Under the pieces are notes generated by a model. The model was not told where the DNA came from and did not search any database. It saw nothing but the letters and a program-made list of their open reading frames with translations. Made by a program: the position numbers and the translations under genes. Source: Oasisia sp. SBJ-2009 (Eukaryota; Annelida; Polychaeta; Sabellida; Siboglinidae). From it: a DNA stretch of 64,000 bases. Location: the NCBI GenBank assembly GCA_964017155.1, contig OZ024857.1:23755655-23819654 (forward strand). Direction: 5' to 3'. Shown in pieces: positions 43,890-55,220 of the stretch. How positions within the stretch are numbered: position 1 is the stretch's first letter; each line of letters opens with the position of its first letter.

Positions 43890-44215
43890 CCACAAGCCAG
43901 TACCATAACTCAGGTTCAGGGGTAGAGCTTCGGACTCTCGACTAAGCCGTGTTCGAATCCTGTGCTGCGATGTTAAAACGTTGGGCACGTTTTTTTTGGC
44001 TCCAGTTCACTCAGCTGTATAAATGAGTACCTGGCTATAGACAGTGGTGACTATGTGTACGAGCAGCCTTTTGCACATTAATTGTAGCATGTGGCTGGAT
44101 GCTTCCCAGAGAAGTTGAGATAGTGTTTGATTGAACAGGTCTGCCGGGGAAGTAAAGTGTAAAAACGCTTTGAGCAGTCCTGAGGACTGGATACAGCGCT
44201 ATGTAAAAACTTAGC
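43890..44215 (+). mobile_element. tRNA-derived SINE
   Basis: The head is tRNA-like: an A-box region CTCAGGTTCAGGGGTAGAGC, an anticodon-arm-like stretch and a perfect B-box GTTCGAATCC at 43951-43960, the internal pol III promoter. A body with AGTACCTGGCTATAGACAG and a 3' end CGCTTTGAGCAGTCCTGAGG then ACAGCGCTATGTAAAAAC follow. That tail type is shared by many LINE-mobilised SINEs. A T-rich stretch follows at 44215. The exact 5' end and a target duplication were not resolved. Confidence 0.82.
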
Positions 44216-46899
44216 TTTTTTAACACTATTTCTCTCAATACTCGGTGCGTGTAGGGCCTACACTGCTGCCTCGCTTATTTTGCGTCTACAACATGTTGTT
44301 GTGTCGTAATTACTACTGTCGGAGTCGTCTGCAAATGTTTGTGTTATAAAAACGTAACATTGAGTTTTGATTCTTTGGATTATTCTCGCGAATGCGTAAA
44401 CATCCTCCATCGATCTTACACCTACGACCAAATATTTGTATAATAGAAGACAGCATAGCTGTGAATGGGCGTAGACACACCAAGGTGCTGGAACTATTTC
44501 CTGTCAGACAACACCCCGTGTGAGAGACACAAAAGACAGTCTGACTACGGGTGACCGGGTACTGCGGGTGAATCAGCTAATACGTCCAGGAAGTAGCGTA
44601 CGTTTCTGCAAACAATCTCCACCACACCTACATCACGGTTGCGCAGAGGTGTTGAATGTAGTCAGTCGTATACATTGTCTGAGATAACAAATGTGCTTCT
44701 GTAATGCGCAGCTATAGTTCATCCGTCACCTGTTGGCAGTGCCCTGTTTACGGGATCTAACACTCCACTACGCAGGTGTGGTGCATTTGTCTACTTGGTG
44801 TATTGTTAAGTCAACAAAGTCGTAGATCTCTGTCACTGCTTGTAGTTGCTGGACACACTGTACTATTTTTACTTCCTACTTCGTCCAAACATCTATCGTA
44901 GTTGCACGACAACTCGTTTGTCACGACGTCTTCTTTTAGTTGCAATAACGCATGTGCTATGTACAGTATAGAGCAGGGCCCAGCACGCAAAGGGGACTCA
45001 TTGAGACCGAGACTCGTCACAAACAAGTACGCCCTCCGTGTATGACAAGTCACCACGGCGTAGACCCAGTTGTCTCATCCATGACTGCGGCATCGTCTTT
45101 GATAATGGAAATGAATTAAATCAAACACACACGCACGCGTTCACAATCACGCACGCGCATATATGTACACGCACTCCCACGCATTGAGACTGAAGACATT
45201 TTCGTTGCCTTGCCACCTCTTGGGCTGCGGCCAGCGACAGAAGTGGGGCATTGCTAACTGCATGGACCTCACTGAAAAGAAATCTATAGTGTATATTTTA
45301 ATGTACACTGTATTTAGCTGAGCGATCCTGAATAAAAAAATTATAAAAAATTATATCATCATGAATCCTATTTGAATATGATAAGTTTCTTTGCAAAAAA
45401 AGTAGAACTGGGAGGGTAAGTCTTACACAGGCATCCTAATTTGTATGATTATAAGAAACAGACAGCCATATTATATTAATCCTCCGTTCGTCATCATACT
45501 ACACTTTTCCGAGATTGGAGGGCTATGCACCATCCCTACCCCTCCCCGCCCCCTGGCTACGCCACTGCGCAACACCCAACGCAAGGCCACATAAATATAT
45601 AGCACAATAGGCGGATATACATCGCGTATCAACAACAACACCGTGCACTCCTTCGCACTGAGTTGCAACATTCGCTGTTTTGGTAATGGGTGAACGTATG
45701 TTTTAATGAGCCATTAGCGACCACTACTATCGATGTGTACCGCCTCAAAGGCTGACCGACAAAGGCATAGTATGATTTTACGATATCGCGGGTCTACTGT
45801 GTCACGCATATGCATGCACAAAGATCTACGCTACTAGTTATTTCGCAACAGCCACCTGGAAAACTAACCAGAAATAGACATAGTTCCGGTAGTGTGTTCA
45901 GCGACTTCGCGAAGGTACGCTATAGATACATATCTATGATCGCACGGCCGAACCTTGCTGTATACCGTCACGTCGGTAATACAGCTACCTCGCAATTACG
46001 GTCACCATCGAACATTCCCCAATTATTTGTGTAACAGTACTATATTGTACGTCCGTTCTGCTGAAACGGTCACCTCGCCATTCGTGTCAATATTCCCCCA
46101 ATTCTGATGGTGACATTGATAGGATATTAGTCCCCTCCACCGTATTTTCTTTCCCGTCCACACCCTATCACATGGGGAGGGGCAACTTCGCATCACTGAA
46201 TACTACTTTTTAACAAACCTCCTGTTAATCTATATAATTTATTTGCAACTTTTTAAAATAACACCCACGCAGTTTTGTACAGCTGAGTCATTAAATCTGA
46301 TTGTTGAACACTTTTTGATGACTTGCACGGCCCCCATGCTACGGAGGTGTGGCCTACGTGTGCGGTGGGGTTGGTTACAAAAAAGAGAACAATCGCAATT
46401 GTCTGTGGGCTATAACAATGATTACTGGAAGCCGTACTTTACTGCTTTGTTTTACATATGTCCGAAACAGGTGCTAAGCAAACGGTATAGACAAGAGACA
46501 GACGACAGTTGTAGATACAGTTCCGCGCAAGCAGAACGCTTGAAGTTGTAGCCGACGTGACTCACTTCCGGCGATTGGAAATACTCCTGTGTTGTTTGGT
46601 TGTCAGGTGACGCGTTCTGTCAATGCGACACAGCGAACATTTGCATAAGAAAAAACGTCTCGTAGAAAAACCGAGTTTGATGACGGCGCACAACAGCTGC
46701 AGCTAACGACGGCAAGTAGGGCCTCCGGTATCGCCTTCGAGGAAAGTGGGGGCGTGGCATCGACATCGACGTTGTGTGTGCCATTCGTGGTGGGTGTAGC
46801 CGCAAAGTATGTCAGATCTAACTGTTTGTATTGATGAACGCGAAGCACGATAGCGGCTGCGAATGCATGTGACATCACTGGATACGATCGGGTGTGATT
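44216..46899. other. Intergenic, no gene seen
   Basis: Near 45545-45575 the minus strand reads CAGTGGCGTAGCCAGGGGGC, a common transposon terminus in invertebrate genomes. No coding region was recognised. Confidence 0.45.
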
Positions 46900-47520
46900 T
46901 GGCTTCGCGCGAGACGACAGTTTAGCGAAACGTGTAGAATCATCGATTATCGCTCATGCCTTGCGGACGGGGAATTCCCGTCGCACAGCGCGTGGGGCGG
47001 CGCTGACCAGCCGAGCCAATCCCCAAAATAAGCGGCGGATGTTGGCTGAATGGAGTTGTCTAACTTCTGACGACACCCGGTAATTGGGTGACAATGTGGA
47101 AAGTGCGTACGTGTGATTCGCAGTCGGTCGCAGTTCGAGTCACCGCGATACGACACGGATTGGTTGAGTATTGAGACGAGTTTGTTGAATGAACAACGGT
47201 ATGGCCATAACACTCGACGGCGGCGGTCGTAGACGGAGGCACAGCCACAGTAGCTGACCTCGACTAAACTCACTCGGCGCTCGGTGCTTCGCCAACGACA
47301 CAAATACTACGGCATCGGTGATTGAACGCCGGCCTCAGCCTTAGGAACGCCGGTAAACGAACGTTGTTTTGTCGGCGACCGAATACACACACAGTATTGT
47401 TACACTTAACGGGAGCTATCCTTATTGTGGACGCAGTATTATGAACGCAACACGCTCGGCAAGTTGACGACATGTGCTAAGTAGGTTAACGTAGGGGTGA
47501 TTCGGTTTAGTTCTACAATC
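46900..47520 (+). promoter_or_regulatory. CpG-rich 5' region of the NWD-like gene with a kappaB palindrome
   Basis: The sequence turns clearly CpG-rich before the first coding exon, as in an animal CpG-island promoter. GGGAATTCCC at 46970-46979 is a perfect palindromic NF-kappaB consensus, about 540 bp before the ATG. The transcription start is unknown, and an upstream non-coding exon is possible. Confidence 0.45.
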
Positions 47521-47656
47521 ATGGATCGACAGATATCCATTTACCATTCGGAGGTCGACGTTCACGAGGTGTCGCCTATCTTGGAAGGCCAGTTGAATGA
47601 CCTCCCACAAATATCTTCTCGGATTGTTCGTGTCTTCATTAGTTCCACATTCTCAG
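47521..47656 (+). CDS. NWD-like exon 1
   Basis: 45 codons plus one base, ending at donor GTACGT. It ends in RVFISSTFS; the split Asp codon is completed by exon 2. Confidence 0.88.
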
Positions 47657-49615
47657 GTACGTCATTAGTTTCTTGTCACTGACACTATTAACTACTCAGT
47701 CAGTACTCGCTATATTTACCACCGTTGAACTTCCCAAGGCCAAACTAATACAAGTATGCCTAGTTGTTGCCTGCTAGTCCTGTGTGCCTACCTGTTTTCA
47801 CTTGACAGTTTAGTGAAAACCACTGCAGTGCTTGGCCCTGTCATTATAGGTCTTTATAGTTTATGCTTTTATAATGTATACATTAAAACCCTTGAATTGA
47901 TATTATAATCTTTTAATTGTTGGACATAAGTGAGAGTAATTAAGCAAATTGTTCACCTCAATATTATTTTGAATTTGCTCTGGCTATAAATGAGGGTCAC
48001 TCATGATCATCAGGGTACAGAAAGTATATACATGTATATGTCTTGTGTAAATAAAGGGATCCCTGTCCAAATTAGTCATTTGGTTGCTAACAATTGGTCA
48101 CTCAGTGCTTTATTTTGCGATAGACTTCACATTTTTACACTGCAGTTCAAGTACATACAAGTTTACAACACTTGACTGTAGTCACATAAAAACAACAGAC
48201 ATTTAATATGGGTAATTTGTAATCTAATACACAGTATGTTTTTGTACATATCTAGATTGAAATGATGCATTGCTTACACCATCAAGTGGAACCATACATT
48301 TTATCATCTAAAGCTTGTTGCGATCAAAGCCAGCAGATGATTCAGTGATGAATGATTAACGACAATCTGTAGTTGTGAACAATATCAATGATTTATGTAA
48401 CAGGAAGTCAAAGTGTACTGATGGTCCATTCAGAAATCATTAATACTGCAGTTGGTTATAATACGTGGTTAATGATCAATCCAATATGGACATTTGTTTG
48501 GGTTCTGCCTTTGTTAACAATGCATTATGTAGTAGATTATGACTGTACCATAGAGCATAAGTAGTAGGGAACAAAAGTGTAAACATAGACTTGACCTAGA
48601 GTATGACCAGTTGATAGTTTTAACGGATCTAACAAAACCGTGTCCAGTTGCCGCCCTCTCAATCTACCCACATATCTGTATTACTCATAAGGGTGAACAT
48701 TTCACACAGGTGCCCTATTTTTTATAGGTAGTTTGGGCGTTGGCTCATTGCCAGCTGAATGGTAGAAAGTTCCTGACGTGACACTGCAAATATTCACCTG
48801 TATGTTGGATAACTAGGAAGTAAGACAACAATCATTGTGTCATGCAAGTAACTATAGGAGACGCCTACGTGAGTTACCTAACATGTAGATACTGGACTAG
48901 AGGTTATCTCCATATGAATACCATCAATACCAAGTTATGCTATTTATTTTGAAGTTCACAATGCCTGAATGAACGATATTTTGTTAAAAAGTACTTCTGT
49001 TCAGGCTACTGTGCAGTTTATTGTGGGAGTGGTGACGTGAAAATAACAATGTTGATATGTACATTGACAGTGTGCGTAAAAATGTATAACTATTCTTTTG
49101 GTTATATAATGACATTACCATTTTATATAACAGTTTGGTATTTCAATTGGCTGGTATATTTTTAAACATTCAACACAAACAGCATTCGTAAAATTGTTTC
49201 AGCCTGTCCCATTTTCTGTCGTTCTGTAGTCTTCTAACTTTTACAAGGTATTCCACTTCAAATTCCAAATTTTAAAAAGTGCTCATGACTTGATGAACAT
49301 TGTAGAAAAATGTCAAATGCCAACGTAGCATTTTTTTCAAGTCTGATTGCATTCCAGTAACTGTGACAGAAACTGACAACAGTGTTATAAAAACAACAAG
49401 TTTGCTTGTCATTGTCAGTCATCAATGTGTTATGACTGTCATCTAATTTCTTTAGTGGTAAGGGTGGCACACTGAAGGGGTCACACCTTATTGTTCTGTC
49501 ACATTGTTATTTATCCACTATTTGTTTTATTTAACTACTCCTTATTTAGATTTTGTTCATAAAACTACTTTAATTTGAGATAAGGAAATGTTCATTTTAG
49601 ATCAACTAGAATATG

Positions 49616-49671
<56 letters not shown>

Positions 49672-52600
49672 ATCCCGTCCAGTGATATTTCATTTTTTCT
49701 ATCCATCCAAAATGTGTTTTACCCATCCAAATGACGGGTGTCTACAGTCTACATCAAGTTATATGTACATGTCTCCAATAAATTCTAAATATGTAACAAA
49801 GTCTACTTAAGTTATGTCATTTATGTATCACCTGTAGATTATCTAAAGACAGTTGTGTACATTAATGACACATAGTTGATAGTTCAGTACAAGGAATCTG
49901 CATTAATAATCTCTGGCATTTGATACCTTCAAAGTAGATTTATCATCGGGAAAGTGACAGAAATAACACCTGCATGTGTCATCGTATAATAAGTGACGTA
50001 CAAATACTTGTTGCTGATAGATTACTGTATAAATAGTATCCATTGATAAACATACCGTTACATACGTCCCAAAATGTAAGTAACACTTGTCTTCATTATC
50101 TACAGTGTATACAACATTCTAAAACGAATTGAATCAATTCATGAGGCCCGAGCGACTGGCTGACTCTGTTAATTGACAGGTCAGTCTACCATTGTGGTGG
50201 TCAGCTGGCGCCTGGCAGCCACAGTTCAGCAGATGGGTGTGGTGGGTGTACTGGTCATTCTTTGCTGCTGTCTAATTTAGGACGTGTATTCCTGGCCAGA
50301 CACTGGGCCAGTAGAGAAACCTGCAACATACTTATTTATGTAGCATTTGTTTTATGTCAGTTAAATAACTCTCAAAATGTTGGACATACACAAAATTAAT
50401 GAGATAAAGAAACCTGTTCTGTTGCATGCATAATGTAAATATTATTGTTTATTACAATATTAATTTTTGTATAGGATAATCATGTGAATTATTAAATAAA
50501 AATGTTACAGTAATAGTTTGTGATTTAAGAAACCAATTAGGTGTATGTATACGGAAGATCCACTACCGGTAGTTCAGATGCTAAATCCACTCTGCCTATG
50601 ACCCCTGAAACAATGCTAGTTCAGCTGTCCCTACAACTATCCCTATGCAGACATGACCCTCTCTGCCTTGACAGGGTCACATGTCACTTTAGTAGAACAA
50701 ATCTACTTACCTAAATCAATGTTGGCAATTATCATCAATTAACACACTTTATGTTTATGTTGTGCATAGACCAGCTTCACATTGATCAATAGGGGCCTAT
50801 GCATGCCAGGCCTAGCTACTGTCAGAGTTTATAGATCTGTCTTCCAAATGTTCTTAGTACATCATATGGTGCTACTTTTCTCTTTTCTGGGTTGACTTAT
50901 TGTATGGTAGCCAGTGGCGAGGTCCTTGAATAGATTGGCCTTGGCCTTGTAAATTGGCCTTGTATTTTGACAGCTAAAACTAGAGTTGGGTAGCTGTTTT
51001 TCTTTCTGTTTCTAATCAATTAAGTCTTTTTTGTCACATTGAGAGAGAGGACTACATTCTATGGTTGGCTGGCTACATTTAACCAACTGGTATCAGTCAA
51101 CCCAGACATGCATTCTATTGATAAGTGCATAGGTTTAATGATATACAGGTGTATTTATAAAATAAAATTAATATATTTAATTACAGATTAATCTACTGTT
51201 TTTCACAACAGTCCCTTGCATCACAGAGCACGGATTTCATATTAAATGTCTGAGCCATAGTGTCTGTTTACCAAGGCGAGTGTCTGCGCTCAAACGCAAC
51301 TCTATTTGATTAAACCGCACCGTTGTAATCAGCGTGAGACATCATTAATCATGACAGTATTGTTAGTGGACACTGGGCAGTGTCTCCATAGAGCCACTGG
51401 ACACTGGTCTGTATTTCTATAGTGCCACTGGACACTGGTCAGTGCTGGAAAAGAGCTACAGCAGTGGTGCTCATTCCATCACTAAATTAATTGTATGGCC
51501 TTCGTCAATAGACTGCTCACAGTTTGTTAACGTTTATAAAACAAAACAGTGTTTGAACAATTAACATAGAACATCACTTTCAAGTGTCTTACTTCTTTAG
51601 TCTCATTAAATAATTTCTACCTCAAGATTCTGTGCCCTTAATCATTATCACAGTCATTGTGAAATTACCGCAGTTTCGGTTTTCCCTTGAATTAAGCGAC
51701 TGTTGGCTTTGCTCCGGCTGACTTTACTCTAGTAATTATTGCATTCTTATGCTCTGGTTGAACATGTGTTTTCTCCTTGGCCCAGTGGCCAGCTGTAGAC
51801 TTGTGTTCATTTCATTAGATGTGAACCGTCTGCAGTCAGTTGCACCCAGTCCCTCCACCCACCCCCCCCCCCCCCCGCTGACCCCCCCCCCCCCACCACA
51901 AGGTCACTCTGCCTCGCTATCCTCTTAGTAAATAAAAAACTACATACTCCAAACAGTTCATGCGTTATCTTCTCTTTAGGTGCAGTTTTCTTTTCATCGC
52001 TAACCTCTGTATTAGTGGGTTATGGTTGTTTTTACAGTTCGTTTATGATGCAGCGTTAATTCGTTGACATGTTCCCTAAATAGACTGAGACGATCGTTAA
52101 CCAACTACTGGCGTGTGAGCTAGTTAACGGCGTCCACTCGAGTGTAAACGCTGACTGCATGACAGGTTCGCTTACTTGGCGCCTTGATCAAACTTGTTTA
52201 CATCTACTTATTTCATCTGCAAACTCTCGCGGCAGACTGTTTTTTTAGCATAGCAAATCCTGGCAGTGGACCCACTGGTTTGGGACAACTAGGCTATGTT
52301 GGTATGACCAATGTTAGTTCCTTGTGCACATACCACCAGTGTGCCTTGCAGGGTTTTTAGTGCATATTTCTTCTATGTATAAATGTATATTAAAATAAGC
52401 AAAACAGTGGAACTGTGTTACATTTTAAATTGGGGAAAATTCCACATTGTTTTTGTGTGTGAAATTTCTACAATGTAGTGAAATTTAAATTATAAAAATA
52501 AGAACTTTGTAAGACCCCTGTCAGTTACAAATGTCGATTGCTTGTAAACCTTCCCAAGTGTACACTTTCACTATGCGAAACATAGTTTACATTTGTCACT

Positions 52601-54583
52601 TGCTCTTGTTGACTTGTGCCATAAAGCATTATTAGTGTTATTAAAAGCATTGCCAACACGATTTACTAAGCAGCATATCGTGATAACACTTGAAACTGTG
52701 AAGTTCGATCTTGTGATTAGTTCTTGTGACTGTCTTATGACATGAAGAAGCCATTGACAAGATGATCATGATATGAGAGAAATGACACAGGTATTTATTC
52801 CACATCGCTGACCTATTTAACCTTGTATTAGCTTGTCATCCAGTGTGTGACACCGCCAGGCTCTCGCAAGCAATTAGCTGGCACAAGACCTGCCAATACC
52901 TCAACTCATTGTCACATGCACTGCTTATCTAGTGAGACTAGTGAATGTTCCACAGCGGGAGCTATCAGTGAGTGGTTTCAAGCAGGTCTACGTGATGTGT
53001 ATAGACAACATTGAACAACCTTCACAGGGTGGTCTGGGGCCCAGGGTCATTCCATTCCATGTTATCAACTGGGCTTTAAAAATTGATGTGTTCTGATTAG
53101 TTGTAATTTCTCATGTCCCTGACACTTCTATCCCTTCATCAACCATGTCTCTCAAACCGCTGTCCCTTCATCTACCATGTTCCTCAATCCACTGTCCCTT
53201 CATCTACCATGTCCCTCAAACCTCTGTCCCTTCATCTACCATGTCCTTCAAACCGCTGTCCCTTCATCAACCATGTCCCTCAAATCTCTGTCCCTTCATC
53301 AACCATGTCCCTCAAACCTCTGTCCCTTCATCTACCATGTCCTTCAAACCTCTGTCCCTTCATCAACCATGTCCCTCAAACCGCTGTCCCTTCATCAACC
53401 ATGTCCCTCAAACTGCTGTCCCTTCATCTACCATGCCCCTAAAACCTCTGTCCCTTCATCTACCATGTCCTTCAAACCACTGTCCCTTCATCTACCATGT
53501 CCCTCTAACCACTGTCCCTTCACCTACGATGTCTCTCAAACCGCTGTCCATTCACCCACGATGTCCCTCAAACCGCTGTCCCTTTATCTACCATGTCCCT
53601 CAAACCTCTGTCCCCTCATCAACCATGTCCCCCAAAATTCTGTGCCTTCATCTACCATGTCCCTCAATCTTACATGGTTACATCTACCATGTCCCTCAAA
53701 CTTCTACCCCTTCATCTACTGTGTCAATCAAACCTCTGTCCATTCATTTACCATGTCCCTCAAACATCGATCCCTTCATCTACCATGTCCCTCAAACATA
53801 TATCCCTTCATCTACCATGTCCCTCAAACATATATCCCTTCATCTACCATGTCCCTCAAACATCTATCCCTTCATCTACCATGTCCCACAAACATCTATC
53901 CCTTCATCTACCATGTCCCTCAAACGTCTATCCCTTCATCTACCATGTCCCACAAACATCTATCCCTTCATCTACCATGTCCCTCAAACGTCTATCCCTT
54001 CATCTACCATGTCCCACAAACATCTATCCCTTCATCTACCATGTCCCTCAAACATCTATCCCTTCATCTACCATGTCCCACAAACATCTATCCCTTCATC
54101 TACCATGTCCCTCAAACATATATCCCTTCATCTACCATGTCCCTCAAACGTCTATCCCTTCATCTACCATGTCCCACAAACATCTATCCCTTCATCTACC
54201 ATGTCCCTCAAACGTCTATCCCTTCATCTACCATGTCCCACAAACATCTATCCCTTCATCTACCATGTCCCTCAAACGTCTATCCCTTCATCTACCATGT
54301 CCCACAAACATCTATCCCTTCATCTACCATGTCCCTCAAACGTCTATCCCTTCATCTACCATGTCCCACAAACATCTATCCCTTCATCTACCATGTCCCT
54401 CAAATGTCTATCCCTTCATCTACCATGTCCCTCAACCTTCAGCCCCTACATCTGTCCCACTGTTCACTGATCGTGATGATGTTGTGTGCTTCAGACACTT
54501 TGGAGGAGCGCAATGCCTTGATGGAAGATGTCTACCCGAAGCTAAAGGACTTTTGCCGCGATCAACATGGACTGGAGTTTCAG
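47521..54583 (+). CDS. NACHT and WD-repeat (NWD-like) protein, first two coding exons, partial
   Basis: Start of an NWD1/NWD2-type STAND protein, an NLR-like cytosolic NTPase with a NACHT domain and C-terminal WD repeats. Exon 1 is 47521-47656 and exon 2 is 54495-54583; the GT-AG join is in phase (1+2) and gives 75 residues. Residues 1-35 are MDRQISIYHSEVDV...LPQISSR. Residue 36 onward reads VRVFISSTFSDTLEERNALM then EDVYPKLKDFCRDQHGLEFQ, the start of the DUF4062-type domain that precedes NACHT in NWD proteins. An in-frame TAG at 47482-47484 supports this ATG. The 6.8-kb intron ends in a 32-bp minisatellite. The NACHT and WD exons must lie beyond 64000. Which NWD paralogue this is cannot be told from 75 residues. 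Confidence 0.88.
49615..49668. repeat. (TG)n(TA)n microsatellite
   Basis: A short TG block passes into about 20 TA units. Confidence 0.93.
49673..49745 (-). repeat. Fragment of the ACCCGTCC dispersed repeat
   Basis: Read in reverse it gives ACCCGTCATTTGGATGGGTA, like 63800-63830 and 970-1000. Confidence 0.55.
53113..54434 (+). repeat. 32-bp minisatellite, about 41 copies, at the 3' end of NWD-like intron 1
   Basis: The consensus unit is made of ACCATGTCCCTCAAAC and RTCTATCCCTTCATCT. The last third or so is a 64-bp dimer repeat alternating CCCTCAAACGT and CCCACAAACAT. The unit has no stop in any plus frame, so three overlapping open frames run through it; these are artefacts. No AG occurs from 53101 to 54440. 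The array ends 60 bp before the exon 2 acceptor. Confidence 0.96.
54495..54583 (+). CDS. NWD-like exon 2
   Basis: Runs from acceptor GTGTGCTTCAG to donor GTAAGC (89 nt, ends in phase 0). It encodes DTLEERNALMEDVYPKLKDF and CRDQHGLEFQ, which aligns with NWD2 'ENVYPKLREFCRENYGLEFQ'. Confidence 0.92.
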
Positions 54584-55019
54584 GTAAGCTAAGAAGTGTG
54601 TTTAGGCACATAGGATATCATGCGTTAGCAAATTAAAAAAATGAGTTTAAACAATGACAAATCTGGGGGATTTTGTGGAAGTTGCCTTCGTGAGAAATGT
54701 TAATGAAACAAGTTGAGAGGCAGTCTCGGTGTGAATACTACAGGTTAGTGATGTGGGGAGACCACACATCTACGGGGAAGACATGGTCTGGTGCAAGGGA
54801 CAGCCTCTGGGCCACAGTCTCTCCCCAGTTGTAAGACTAGACACCAGTGAGAACCTGAGCTGACGGGACAGGACGCTATAACGTGTCCATTCACCAGCCT
54901 ATCTGTTCGTAGTTTGGTTCGAAAGCACAACAAGTCTTGATTTATGCCCATAAACACATGTTACACAGGGTGTGTTGTCTACTGGGTGGTCGGCCATCAG
55001 AACTAGTAGTCTGATCGTT

Positions 55020-55220
55020 TGGGTACATGTCATTTGAAATACACCCACATCCGTGATGTGGCAACGCCGTTTGATGTTACGAAATATACGGGTGTCATAT
55101 ATGGGTGTCAGATTAGTTAGCATAATTATATCGTTCCAAGAAAACAGTAATGTAATGTGTACATGCTATTTGCAATACCCCACATCCGTGATGTGGAAAT
55201 GAGTTTTTGTCATTACAAAA
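55020..55220 (+). repeat. Tandem duplication with a palindromic core
   Basis: Two related segments about 137 bp apart each contain CCACATCCGTGATGTGG (7-bp inverted arms, 55044-55060 and 55180-55196). Both are preceded by GTACATG...ATTTG.AATAC. Confidence 0.7.

Larger units (their letters stand above)
47657..53110 (+). other. NWD-like intron 1, first part
   Basis: Long AT-rich intron. It contains a (TG)n(TA)n microsatellite (49615-49668), a short inverted relative of the ACCCGTCC repeat (49673-49745) and C-tracts at 51862-51895. No other exon was recognised. Confidence 0.7.

Noticed and set aside
43951..43960. A genuine tRNA gene
   Set aside because: The B-box is perfect but the acceptor and anticodon stems do not close, and a SINE body and tail follow.
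54441..54494. Alternative acceptor CTTCAG at 54442 for NWD-like exon 2
   Set aside because: It would add 52 nt and break the reading frame from exon 1; the acceptor at 54494 keeps the conserved FSDTLEERN join.
53113..54636. Three overlapping plus-strand open frames of 109-471 residues rich in Ser, Pro and His
   Set aside because: Translation of a stop-free 32-bp intronic minisatellite in all three frames; only 54495-54583 is a real exon.
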